Below, piece after piece: positions 1 through 5,665 of a DNA stretch of 9,546 bases. This DNA comes from Gammaproteobacteria bacterium (lineage in GTDB: Bacteria; Pseudomonadota; Gammaproteobacteria; J044), in assembly GCA_003696465.1 (NCBI GenBank), contig RFHG01000208.1, positions 1 through 9,546 of the forward strand. Direction: 5' to 3'. The translations under genes and the position numbers were made by a program. A model generated the notes under the pieces. That model saw only the letters and a program-made list of their open reading frames with translations, ran no database searches and was not told where the DNA came from. How positions within the stretch are numbered: the first letter of the stretch is position 1; the number at the start of each line of letters is the position of its first letter.

Positions 1-2
1 CC

Positions 3-638
3 GACAGGCTGGGCGTGCCATTCGGGCTTGGGGCGGCTAGTGCCGGGCCCATGAAGGGCGGCCTCATGCGCGGCGAAAGCAATGTGCCGGATGAGCGCTA
101 TGGTCATGGCCGAGGAGATCTGGGGCCCGTTGTCTGGGAATGGCCGGGCTATCCCGGCAAGAGCCTGAGCTGGCAGGCACGCAACAGGAAGGTGCCGAAA
201 AATTATTCGGGGTTGCAGGACTATTACGGCCTGCCGGGCGAGGCCGAATATTACGGCGCCGGATTCATGGCCCCGCATCTGATTGTGGGCGTGGTGCTGG
301 ATGCCGACCGGGTACCAAAGTCGAAGACCACGGGCCGGCTGGACATGCCGCGCAAGCTGGCCGGGCCGGATGGGGGCCAGATTGCGGCCATTGCCAAGGC
401 CCGGGTGGAGTTCAGTCGTCCGCGTGATCTGGGCTATTTCGCGCGCAGCGATGGCGCCACGGAAACGGCCAACGCCTTCAATCCCTACTGGACGGCACGG
501 CTCGAGGACACGCTGTTTGCCGATCGGGTGATGGCACTCGCAATCCAGCAGGAGGAGCGGTGGTATCCGGACATCACCCTGCCCGACATTCCCGGCATCA
601 ACTACGATGCCATCGCCTCCAGCCTGGGGATCCGCTGA
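3..638 (+). CDS. TadG/TadE-like pilus assembly protein, C-terminal part (5' truncated)
   Basis: The reading frame is open to the left edge, so this is the last 211 residues of a longer protein; the GTG at 15 has no convincing ribosome binding site and is not taken as the start. No membrane helix is visible, as expected if the N-terminal anchor lies upstream. The segment AKARVEFSRP (about residues 131-140 of the fragment) followed by NAFNPYWTARLED (157-169) resembles the conserved end of large TadE/TadG-like proteins in gammaproteobacterial Tad loci, where a line of the type 'A.A.V.F.RP' precedes 'N.YNPYW.ARL'. This comparison is from memory of the family, not a search. In the family these proteins are inner-membrane anchored with a large periplasmic part and act as minor pilus components. 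The stop codon overlaps the next start by one base (TGATG), which suggests translational coupling to the TadE-like gene. Family placement is moderately sure; exact subtype (TadG or other) is not. Confidence 0.72.
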   Translation, partial: DRLGVPFGLGAASAGPMKGGLMRGESNVPDERYGHGRGDLGPVVWEWPGYPGKSLSWQARNRKVPKNYSGLQDYYGLPGEAEYYGAGFMAPHLIVGVVLDADRVPKSKTTGRLDMPRKLAGPDGGQIAAIAKARVEFSRPRDLGYFARSDGATETANAFNPYWTARLEDTLFADRVMALAIQQEERWYPDITLPDIPGINYDAIASSLGIR

Positions 639-1582
639 TGGGCAGGCATGGACAGCAGGGCCAGGCAATGACCGAGTTCGTGGTCACGGCGAGCCTCGTG
701 CTGGTGCCGCTGTTTCTGATGGTGCCGCTCATCGGCAAGTACATCGACATGCGTCAGAGCGCCATCCAGGCGGCGCGTTACCAGGTCTGGGAATATACGG
801 CCTGGTACGACGACCAGTGGTATCGCAGTCAGAACGACCGCTACTTCCAGGGATTTGACGATTATGCACGGTTGCCGCGCAAGACGCCGGAACAGATCCG
901 GCGCGAGGCGCGCAATCGGATTTATGCCCGGGGCGATGTGCCCATCGAGGGGAATGACGGCGGGGACTGGGAGGATGAGCGCCTCCGCCCCCTGTGGCAC
1001 GACCATACCGGCATGGCCCTCTATGACGGGCGTGCCGACGAGGTGGCCCCGGGGCCGGATGGCCCCGGAGCGACACCCAAGGGTAATGGCGTATTCGCCG
1101 GGGTCTATCGCGCATTGTCGATGCTCTTTTCCGGCATCAGCAGCGTGGTCCATTTCGTTACCGGTGACGGCTTTTACATGATGGCCGACAGTGGTCACTA
1201 CGATGCGGGCCTGGTGCTCGAGGCCAGTGCCGGCCCACGGCTCGGTGACGAGATGCTCATCTGCTTCAATGCGAGCTGCACGGATGATACCCCCCTTTCG
1301 ATGCAGGCCAGCGCCGGGCTGCAGACCCTGGGCTGGAGCGGCGGTGGTCCGGCTGCGGTCGAGAGCCAGCAGCGCGGCCTGCTGGTGACCGCCATGCTCG
1401 ACAGGGTGGTCAATTCCGGTCCGATCAACCTGCAAACTCTGGCCTCCGGGATACTGCTCTCGCCCGAATTGAGAGGGGACTCTCTCAAGTTCGGCCACCT
1501 CGTGCCCGATGCCGTTCCCAACGAGCGCATCGGCAATCCTGATCCCTCCTGCGACGGGACCTATTGCGGGGCGGTGCCGTGA
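638..1582 (+). CDS. TadE-like pseudopilin with large C-terminal domain
   Basis: This is a 314-residue protein with an N-terminal prepilin-type segment. The short basic leader ends at G8, followed by QAMTEF, so Glu is at +5 and Phe at +6 after the presumed cleavage glycine, as in Flp-type prepilins and TadE/TadF pseudopilins. A hydrophobic helix spans about residues 14-33. The rest would be periplasmic: an aromatic, charged stretch (50-120), a Gly/Pro linker (about 137-150), a second hydrophobic or amphipathic stretch (151-175) and a C-terminal domain. Four cysteines form two close pairs, C209/C214 and C305/C310, compatible with disulfides. The start at 638 is preceded by GGGGA at 626-630 with 7-base spacing and overlaps the preceding stop; the in-frame start further upstream (560) lies inside the previous gene and has no support. 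Known TadE proteins are usually nearer 150-250 residues, so this one is long. Likely a minor pilin that initiates or caps the fibre. Confidence 0.8.
   Translation: MGRHGQQGQAMTEFVVTASLVLVPLFLMVPLIGKYIDMRQSAIQAARYQVWEYTAWYDDQWYRSQNDRYFQGFDDYARLPRKTPEQIRREARNRIYARGDVPIEGNDGGDWEDERLRPLWHDHTGMALYDGRADEVAPGPDGPGATPKGNGVFAGVYRALSMLFSGISSVVHFVTGDGFYMMADSGHYDAGLVLEASAGPRLGDEMLICFNASCTDDTPLSMQASAGLQTLGWSGGGPAAVESQQRGLLVTAMLDRVVNSGPINLQTLASGILLSPELRGDSLKFGHLVPDAVPNERIGNPDPSCDGTYCGAVP
1049..1068. repeat. Perfect all-G/C inverted repeat within the TadE-like gene
   Basis: An 8-base arm CCGGGGCC (1049-1056), a 4-base loop GGAT and the exact reverse complement GGCCCCGG (1061-1068) form a perfect hairpin. 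It lies in codons for the Gly/Pro linker of the TadE-like protein. No T-run follows, so it is not an intrinsic terminator. It may simply reflect Gly and Pro codons in a GC-rich gene. Confidence 0.55.
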
Positions 1583-2265
1583 TGCGTCGGATTCTGTCAT
1601 TGCTGATTGTACTGGCGGTACCGCCCTTGCAGGCGGAGGTTCCGCTGGCACCCGGTCTCCGGATGATCGCGCTGGCCAGGGAGATGCACTGGAACGGCAT
1701 TCCCATGCAGGTGCAGCACTTTACCAGCCGCAAGCCGCCCGAGCAGGTGCTGGGCTGGTATCGGCAGAAGTGGCAGGTCGAGCGCAACGGAGAATCCGTG
1801 CCCATGTGGGTGGAAACCAAGCTCGAGCCCTGGACCCTGCTGACCCACCGCGAGGGCGATTACATGCAGACGGTACAGATCCGTAGCGGTGCCGAGGGCT
1901 CGGAGGGCTGGCTGGGCGAGATACGCCTCAGTGACCTCGAGCGGGCCGGGAATGCGCGCCTGGCTGCGGATTTTCCGCGCATGCGCGGCTCGGAACTGAT
2001 CAATGATCTGCGCACGAAGGACATTGGGCAGAAGGGGGCGGTGATTCTGCTGCGCAACGGTTTCTCCGTGGCATCCAATGCCAGTTTCTATCGCGAGCAC
2101 TATGTGGGGCGGGGCTGGCATGTGGACGCCGACATGCCGGTGGCCGGAGGCCATCTGCTGGTATTCCGGCGCGGGCCGCAGGAAATCAACATCACCATCA
2201 GTGAAGGAGACGATGGCCGCCGCTATGTGGTGGCCAATCCGGTCTCGCGGGGGTTGTTGCCATGA
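1582..2265 (+). CDS. Secreted periplasmic protein of unknown function with two similar halves
   Basis: I do not recognise this family. The 227-residue product starts with a clear Sec signal peptide: MRR, a hydrophobic core to about residue 13, and a probable cleavage after LQA (residue 18). No lipobox and no second membrane helix are visible, so it should be soluble in the periplasm. Two segments resemble each other: residues 45-102 and 154-209 each run from a hydrophobic strand to a Ser-containing turn, a helix with Tyr and basic residues (LGWYRQKW and FYREHYVGRGW), and then strands ending in an amphipathic stretch (YMQTVQI and EINITIS). This suggests a duplicated alpha/beta domain. The ATG at 1582 overlaps the preceding stop (TGATG) and puts the signal peptide at the very N-terminus; a TTG at 1564 in the same frame would add six residues before it and is less likely. 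Lying between two pilin-type genes, it may act in subunit handling or assembly in the periplasm; that is inference. Confidence 0.75.
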   Translation: MRRILSLLIVLAVPPLQAEVPLAPGLRMIALAREMHWNGIPMQVQHFTSRKPPEQVLGWYRQKWQVERNGESVPMWVETKLEPWTLLTHREGDYMQTVQIRSGAEGSEGWLGEIRLSDLERAGNARLAADFPRMRGSELINDLRTKDIGQKGAVILLRNGFSVASNASFYREHYVGRGWHVDADMPVAGGHLLVFRRGPQEINITISEGDDGRRYVVANPVSRGLLP

Positions 2266-2630
2266 TGCGGGCACTCCGCCAGCGCGGTCAGGCCATGATC
2301 GAGTACACCATCGTGGTGGGCGCGGTATTCCTGGCACTGGCGGCCACGCAGCTCGAGCCGGGCGAGCAGAACATGGACGGTCTCCTGTCTGCGATGAAGG
2401 AACACGGTCGCGCCTACAGTTATGCCGTGTCGCTGTCGGACATTCCCGACAGCGAGGACCCGGAAACCATCAAGGCCGAACTCATTGCCGCCGGTGTTCC
2501 ACCGGAAAAGGCCGACATGATGGCCCATCCCGACAAGTACTGGCAGGAATTCAACAAGTCACGGCAGTTCGACATACCGCTGGTGGGCAGCTATGACATC
2601 CGCCCCACCGATGTGCTGGACGTTTTCTGA
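2262..2630 (+). CDS. Flp/TadE-like prepilin or pseudopilin
   Basis: This 122-residue protein has a basic leader (MMRALRQR) ending at G9, followed by QAMIEY, which puts Glu at +5 and Tyr at +6. This is the Flp-type prepilin processing signature recognised by TadV/CpaA-type peptidases. The helix runs from about residue 13 to 29. After it comes a hydrophilic domain of about 90 residues with no cysteines. Canonical Flp major pilins are only about 50-80 residues and lack such a domain, so this is either an enlarged pilin or a TadE/TadF-type minor pilin. No other Flp-like gene is in the window, so which of these it is cannot be decided here. ATG 2262 overlaps the previous stop (ATGATG); the ATG at 2265 is an equally possible start and would remove one residue. 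A 42-base gap follows before the cpaB-like gene. Confidence 0.75.
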   Translation: MMRALRQRGQAMIEYTIVVGAVFLALAATQLEPGEQNMDGLLSAMKEHGRAYSYAVSLSDIPDSEDPETIKAELIAAGVPPEKADMMAHPDKYWQEFNKSRQFDIPLVGSYDIRPTDVLDVF

Positions 2631-2658
2631 CGGCCCGCTCCCCCAACAAATCAAAAAC

Positions 2659-2665
2659 GAAGGAA
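2659..2665 (+). promoter_or_regulatory. Ribosome binding site of the CpaB/RcpC gene
   Basis: GAAGGAA sits with its AAGGA core ending 8 bases before ATG 2673. It lies in the only noticeable intergenic gap of the window (2631-2672), an A-rich stretch in otherwise G/C-rich DNA. I see no convincing -35/-10 pair or terminator hairpin in the gap. Confidence 0.7.
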
Positions 2666-2672
2666 TGAACAC

Positions 2673-4319
2673 ATGCTCCCCAGATTCCTGACCAACCGGA
2701 CCACGGCCATGCTGGTGCTGGCTGCGGTCATTGGCCTGGTTGCCGCCGGGCTCGCCGTGCTCTATCTCAAGGCCCGTGAGGCGGCCCTGCTCGAGGAGCT
2801 GAGGCCCAGGGTGAAGCAGGTGGCCGTGGTCGTGGCCAAGCAGGACCTGCCTGCCGGCACGGTGATCTCCACATCGAACATGGCCGTGATGAAGGTCAAG
2901 CCCGAACAGGCCCATCCCGAATCCATCTCGCCGGACCAGTTCGACACGGTCAAGGGGCGCTATCTGGCCGAACCGCTGGCCTCCGGGCGGCAACTGCTGC
3001 GCAGCCAGGTAACGGGGGAGTTTCCGCAGGACTTCTCGGACACGGTACCGGTCAAGCGTCGGGCCATGACCATTCAGGTGGACGAGATCAATTCCTTCAG
3101 TGGCCTGCTGCGTCCGGGCGATCGCATCGACCTTTTTGCCAATCTGCCCCCGGCCGTCAGCGGTGGCCAGATAGAAAGCAGCTTCATCAGCCCCGTGGTG
3201 CAGAACGTGGAGGTGCTGGCCACGGGCAAGGAGGCGGCGCGTGACTACCGCGAGCGCATGCTGCTGATCGAGGGTGGGGTGCGCCAGCGTGTCCCGGACC
3301 AGTACACCAACATCACGGTCAATGTCACCCCGCGCGAGGCGGCGCTGCTGGCCGCGGCACAGGACAAGGGTGATCTCATTGCCCTGCTGCGCAATCGCAA
3401 GGACGACGGCAAGGCAGACTTCGAGCGCATGACCCCGCAGGAGCTGCTGGCCTACGCACGCCAGCAGGCCGAGGAGGAGCGGTTGCGGCGCAAGGCGGAA
3501 GAGCGTCGGTCGATGTCGGTCGAACAAGGCGAAGACGGCCGGCTGGTCACGGCATCCGGCGTGAAGCTCAAGGCCGACTGTCTCAAGCTCGATGCCAATG
3601 GCGACATGATCAATCCCAACGGGGTCAACCTGAATGCCATCGAGGGCCTGAACACGAACGACGAGGGCGAGTTCGTCACCGCCAGCGGCAAGGTGGTCGA
3701 CCCGTGCACCTTCCGGGTCAACAAGGACGGTGTCATCGTTACCGAGGGGGGTGAGGTGCTTGTCGGCAAGGGAGGGCGCAAGCTCGAACCGCAGCCCATC
3801 GACAACGGCGACGGCACCGTAACCCTGCCGAACGGACAGACCGTGGCTGAAGAGAATGTGATCCGCGATGCCAACGGCAAGGTCATCGGCGTGCGTGACC
3901 CGGAAACCGGTACCGTGACGCTCAACAATGGCAAGAAGGTGCCGGCCGACAGCCTCGTGATCGACCCGGAAACGGGTGCCGTGGTGGGCGTGAAGGGCCC
4001 GAATGGCAAGGTCAATGTACCGGGCGTGGGTGAGGTGCCGCCCGAGGCCATAGGCAAGACCCGCGATGGCGCGCCGGCGGTCAAGCTGACCTGTGACAAG
4101 AAGGGCGTTTGCCGCACGCCGGATGGCAAGGTGGTCGATCCTTCCATGATCGAACGCGATGCGGACGGCAATCCGGTGGTGTCGATGAGCAATCTGGCGA
4201 AAAAGGCCGAGGCCGAGGCCGGTGCGCAGTCGAGCATGCCCGCCTACATTGAGTTGATCATCGGCGGCAGCAGCAAGGATGGCGCGGCCAAGGTCACCAA
4301 CCTGCCGGTGCTGAAATGA
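2673..4319 (+). CDS. cpaB: CpaB/RcpC family Flp pilus assembly protein with a repeat-rich insertion
   Basis: CpaB/RcpC proteins are inner-membrane anchored periplasmic components that support the Tad secretin and pilus assembly. Visible here are a membrane helix at residues 13-32, then a SAF domain (about 47-110) starting at VKQVAVVVAKQDLPAGTVI, then the RcpC/CpaB domain (about 124-245) with RAMTIQVDEINSFSGLLRPG and the later strand NITVNVTPREAALLAAAQ. After that comes a charged helical stretch (250-282), then about 220 residues of degenerate Gly/Asp turn repeats (287-505), then a short tail with IELIIGG (526-532) of the kind that normally ends CpaB proteins. At 548 residues the protein is well above the roughly 260-350 usual for the family, and the repeats account for the excess. 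The four cysteines (C303, C345, C474, C480) are all in the repeat part. Spacing from the strong ribosome site supports ATG 2673; the end overlaps an alternative start of the secretin gene by four bases. Confidence 0.93.
   Translation: MLPRFLTNRTTAMLVLAAVIGLVAAGLAVLYLKAREAALLEELRPRVKQVAVVVAKQDLPAGTVISTSNMAVMKVKPEQAHPESISPDQFDTVKGRYLAEPLASGRQLLRSQVTGEFPQDFSDTVPVKRRAMTIQVDEINSFSGLLRPGDRIDLFANLPPAVSGGQIESSFISPVVQNVEVLATGKEAARDYRERMLLIEGGVRQRVPDQYTNITVNVTPREAALLAAAQDKGDLIALLRNRKDDGKADFERMTPQELLAYARQQAEEERLRRKAEERRSMSVEQGEDGRLVTASGVKLKADCLKLDANGDMINPNGVNLNAIEGLNTNDEGEFVTASGKVVDPCTFRVNKDGVIVTEGGEVLVGKGGRKLEPQPIDNGDGTVTLPNGQTVAEENVIRDANGKVIGVRDPETGTVTLNNGKKVPADSLVIDPETGAVVGVKGPNGKVNVPGVGEVPPEAIGKTRDGAPAVKLTCDKKGVCRTPDGKVVDPSMIERDADGNPVVSMSNLAKKAEAEAGAQSSMPAYIELIIGGSSKDGAAKVTNLPVLK
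3531..4187 (+). repeat. Degenerate protein repeats encoded within the cpaB-like gene
   Basis: Residues 287-505 of the CpaB-like protein alternate between acidic Gly turns (DANGD, NKDG, NGDG, DANGK, DPETG twice, RDG, DADGN) and Asn/Pro-Gly turns followed by Val (NPNGV, LPNGQTV, LNNGKKV, GPNGKV, TPDGKVV). Many turns are spaced 21-22 residues apart. Units differ in length and sequence, but some DNA similarity remains: GGCAAGGTGGTCGA occurs near 3688 and 4125 (encoding GKVVD), and GACCCGGAAAC near 3898 and 3963 (encoding DPET). The pattern suggests successive beta-hairpins. The unit boundaries are my reading by eye. Confidence 0.7.
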
Positions 4320-4321
4320 AC

Positions 4322-4327
4322 AGGGGA
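4322..4327 (+). promoter_or_regulatory. Ribosome binding site that decides the secretin start
   Basis: AGGGGA lies six bases before ATG 4334. The in-frame ATG at 4316, which overlaps the cpaB stop, lacks a comparable site and would place six polar residues ahead of the signal peptide, so 4334 is preferred. Confidence 0.6.
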
Positions 4328-4333
4328 AACAAC

Positions 4334-5656
4334 ATGAACAAGGTAACCACCATGCGTACCGGAATGCTGTTGCTCATGCTCTGCCTGCTGCCCTTGCAGG
4401 CCTGGGCCAAGCGGGAGTTCTATCACCTCTATGTGGGCGAGGTGCGGGTGCTCAATGTCTCTGATATCGAGCGGGTGGCCGTGGGCAATGGCAAGCTGCT
4501 CAGCACCCAGATCCTCAAGAACGGACAGCTCGTCATCCTGCCGGAAAAGCCGGGCATGACCCAGGTCTACATCTGGAACAGCAAGGGCAGGCAGCGTCGC
4601 CTCACGGTGCAGATCACCAAGGATGATTCAAACACCCTGTCGCGCGAAATTCGCACCCTGCTGTCGCAGGTTCCTGGCGTCAATGTGACCACGGTGGGCG
4701 GAAAGGTCGTACTGGCCGGTCAGGTGGACAAGCAGTTCAAGCCAATCCTGGCTGCGGTGGCACAGCAGTATCCGGGCGTCGTCAACCTCACCACCGATGG
4801 CGGTGTGGGCGACCAGAAGATGATCTACATGCGCGTGAAGATCACCGAGTTCAATACCAACCGCCTGGATGAACTGGGCATCAACTGGACCAACAAGATC
4901 AACGGCCCGGCACTGGGGCTGGCCAACGAGTTCGCGACCCAGGATGCGCGAGCCAACGGGGTATCCGTGCTCAATGCACCGAATCAGGCGCAGTTCAACG
5001 GAGGCAGTTCTTCTGCGACCACGGCTGCAGGTGGTCCGCTGGGCTACTTTGGTATTGCCAGCGAGATCTCGTCGCGCATCAATCTGGCGGTCAACAGCGG
5101 GGACGCACTGATTCTCGCCTCGCCCGTCCTCAGTACGCGCAGTGGCGGCGAGGCCGAGTTCCTGTCCGGTGGCGAGGTGCCCCTGCCCTCGACCAATACC
5201 ACCGGCCAGTCGAATGTCGAGTTCAAGGAGTTCGGTATCAAGCTCAAGATCAAGCCGGTGGCCAATGACTCGGGGGTCATCCAGGCCAATGTCGAGACCT
5301 CCATCAGTACCGTGGATCAGAGCCTGGCCGTGAACAACATTCCGGGATTTCGCACCCGCAAGACCCAGGCCGACATTTCCATCCATGATGGCGAGACGCT
5401 GGTCATATCCGGACTGGTGAACAGTCAGACGGCCAAGGACATCAGCGGAGTTGCCTGGCTCCAGGACTTGCCTGTACTCGGGCCATTGTTCCGTTCCACG
5501 ACCTTCCGTAACGAGAAGAGTGAACTGGTGATCTTCGTCACGCCGCGCGTGGTGGATCCGGACTCCGATGTCAATCAGGCGGCGCTGGAGCGGGCCGAAC
5601 AGCTCAAGGAGCGATTCTTCAAGGCCATCGATAAATCGGCCGACATTCTGGACTAG
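4334..5656 (+). CDS. cpaC: CpaC/RcpA family outer-membrane secretin of the Flp pilus
   Basis: This protein forms the outer-membrane ring through which the Flp pilus passes. With the start at 4334 it has 440 residues. A signal peptide ends at AWA (residue 25). Then follow the N-terminal pilus-formation domain (about 27-95, with LNVSDIERVAVGNG and LVILPEKPGMTQVYIW), a BON-like domain (about 102-153, with VPGVNVTTVGGKVVLAGQV), a connecting domain starting IYMRVKITEFN (164), and the secretin core (about 248-408). The core shows INLAVNSGDALILASP, the SGGEVPLP loop, FKEFGIKLKIKP, ETLVISGL, LQDLPVLGPLFRS and ELVIFVTPRVV. A hydrophilic helix (413-433) ends the protein and could be the pilotin-binding tail. 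The region 187-240 between connecting domain and core is rich in Ala, Gly, Ser and Asn and looks flexible. The length suits the family. The family is certain; only the exact start is open (4316 is the alternative). Confidence 0.95.
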   Translation: MNKVTTMRTGMLLLMLCLLPLQAWAKREFYHLYVGEVRVLNVSDIERVAVGNGKLLSTQILKNGQLVILPEKPGMTQVYIWNSKGRQRRLTVQITKDDSNTLSREIRTLLSQVPGVNVTTVGGKVVLAGQVDKQFKPILAAVAQQYPGVVNLTTDGGVGDQKMIYMRVKITEFNTNRLDELGINWTNKINGPALGLANEFATQDARANGVSVLNAPNQAQFNGGSSSATTAAGGPLGYFGIASEISSRINLAVNSGDALILASPVLSTRSGGEAEFLSGGEVPLPSTNTTGQSNVEFKEFGIKLKIKPVANDSGVIQANVETSISTVDQSLAVNNIPGFRTRKTQADISIHDGETLVISGLVNSQTAKDISGVAWLQDLPVLGPLFRSTTFRNEKSELVIFVTPRVVDPDSDVNQAALERAEQLKERFFKAIDKSADILD

Positions 5657-5665
5657 GAGGCGGGC

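Noticed and set aside
15..17. GTG at 15 as the start of the first gene
   Set aside because: The frame is open to the left edge, no ribosome site precedes it, and the protein would lack the expected N-terminal membrane anchor.
1049..1068. The G/C hairpin as an intrinsic terminator
   Set aside because: It is inside a gene and no T-run follows on either strand.
1564..1566. TTG at 1564 as the start of the unknown periplasmic protein
   Set aside because: It would place six residues before an otherwise perfect signal peptide; ATG 1582 overlaps the previous stop like other junctions here.
602..1651. A 349-codon - strand open frame opposite the TadE-like gene
   Set aside because: Composition is that of an antisense shadow of a GC-rich gene, with no ribosome site or motif; the + strand frame has a pilin signature.
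2631..2672. An internal promoter in the 42-base gap before cpaB
   Set aside because: The stretch is A-rich, but I find no credible -10/-35 pair at usable spacing; only the ribosome site is supportable.
2559..3527. A 322-codon - strand open frame opposite the cpaB-like gene
   Set aside because: It is an antisense shadow with His/Gln/Arg-rich composition and no domain; it covers the clear SAF and RcpC domains on the + strand.
3531..4187. The repeat region as a separate gene or a foreign insertion
   Set aside because: It is in frame with both flanking CpaB parts, has no stop or start of its own that is supported, and its base composition looks like its surroundings.
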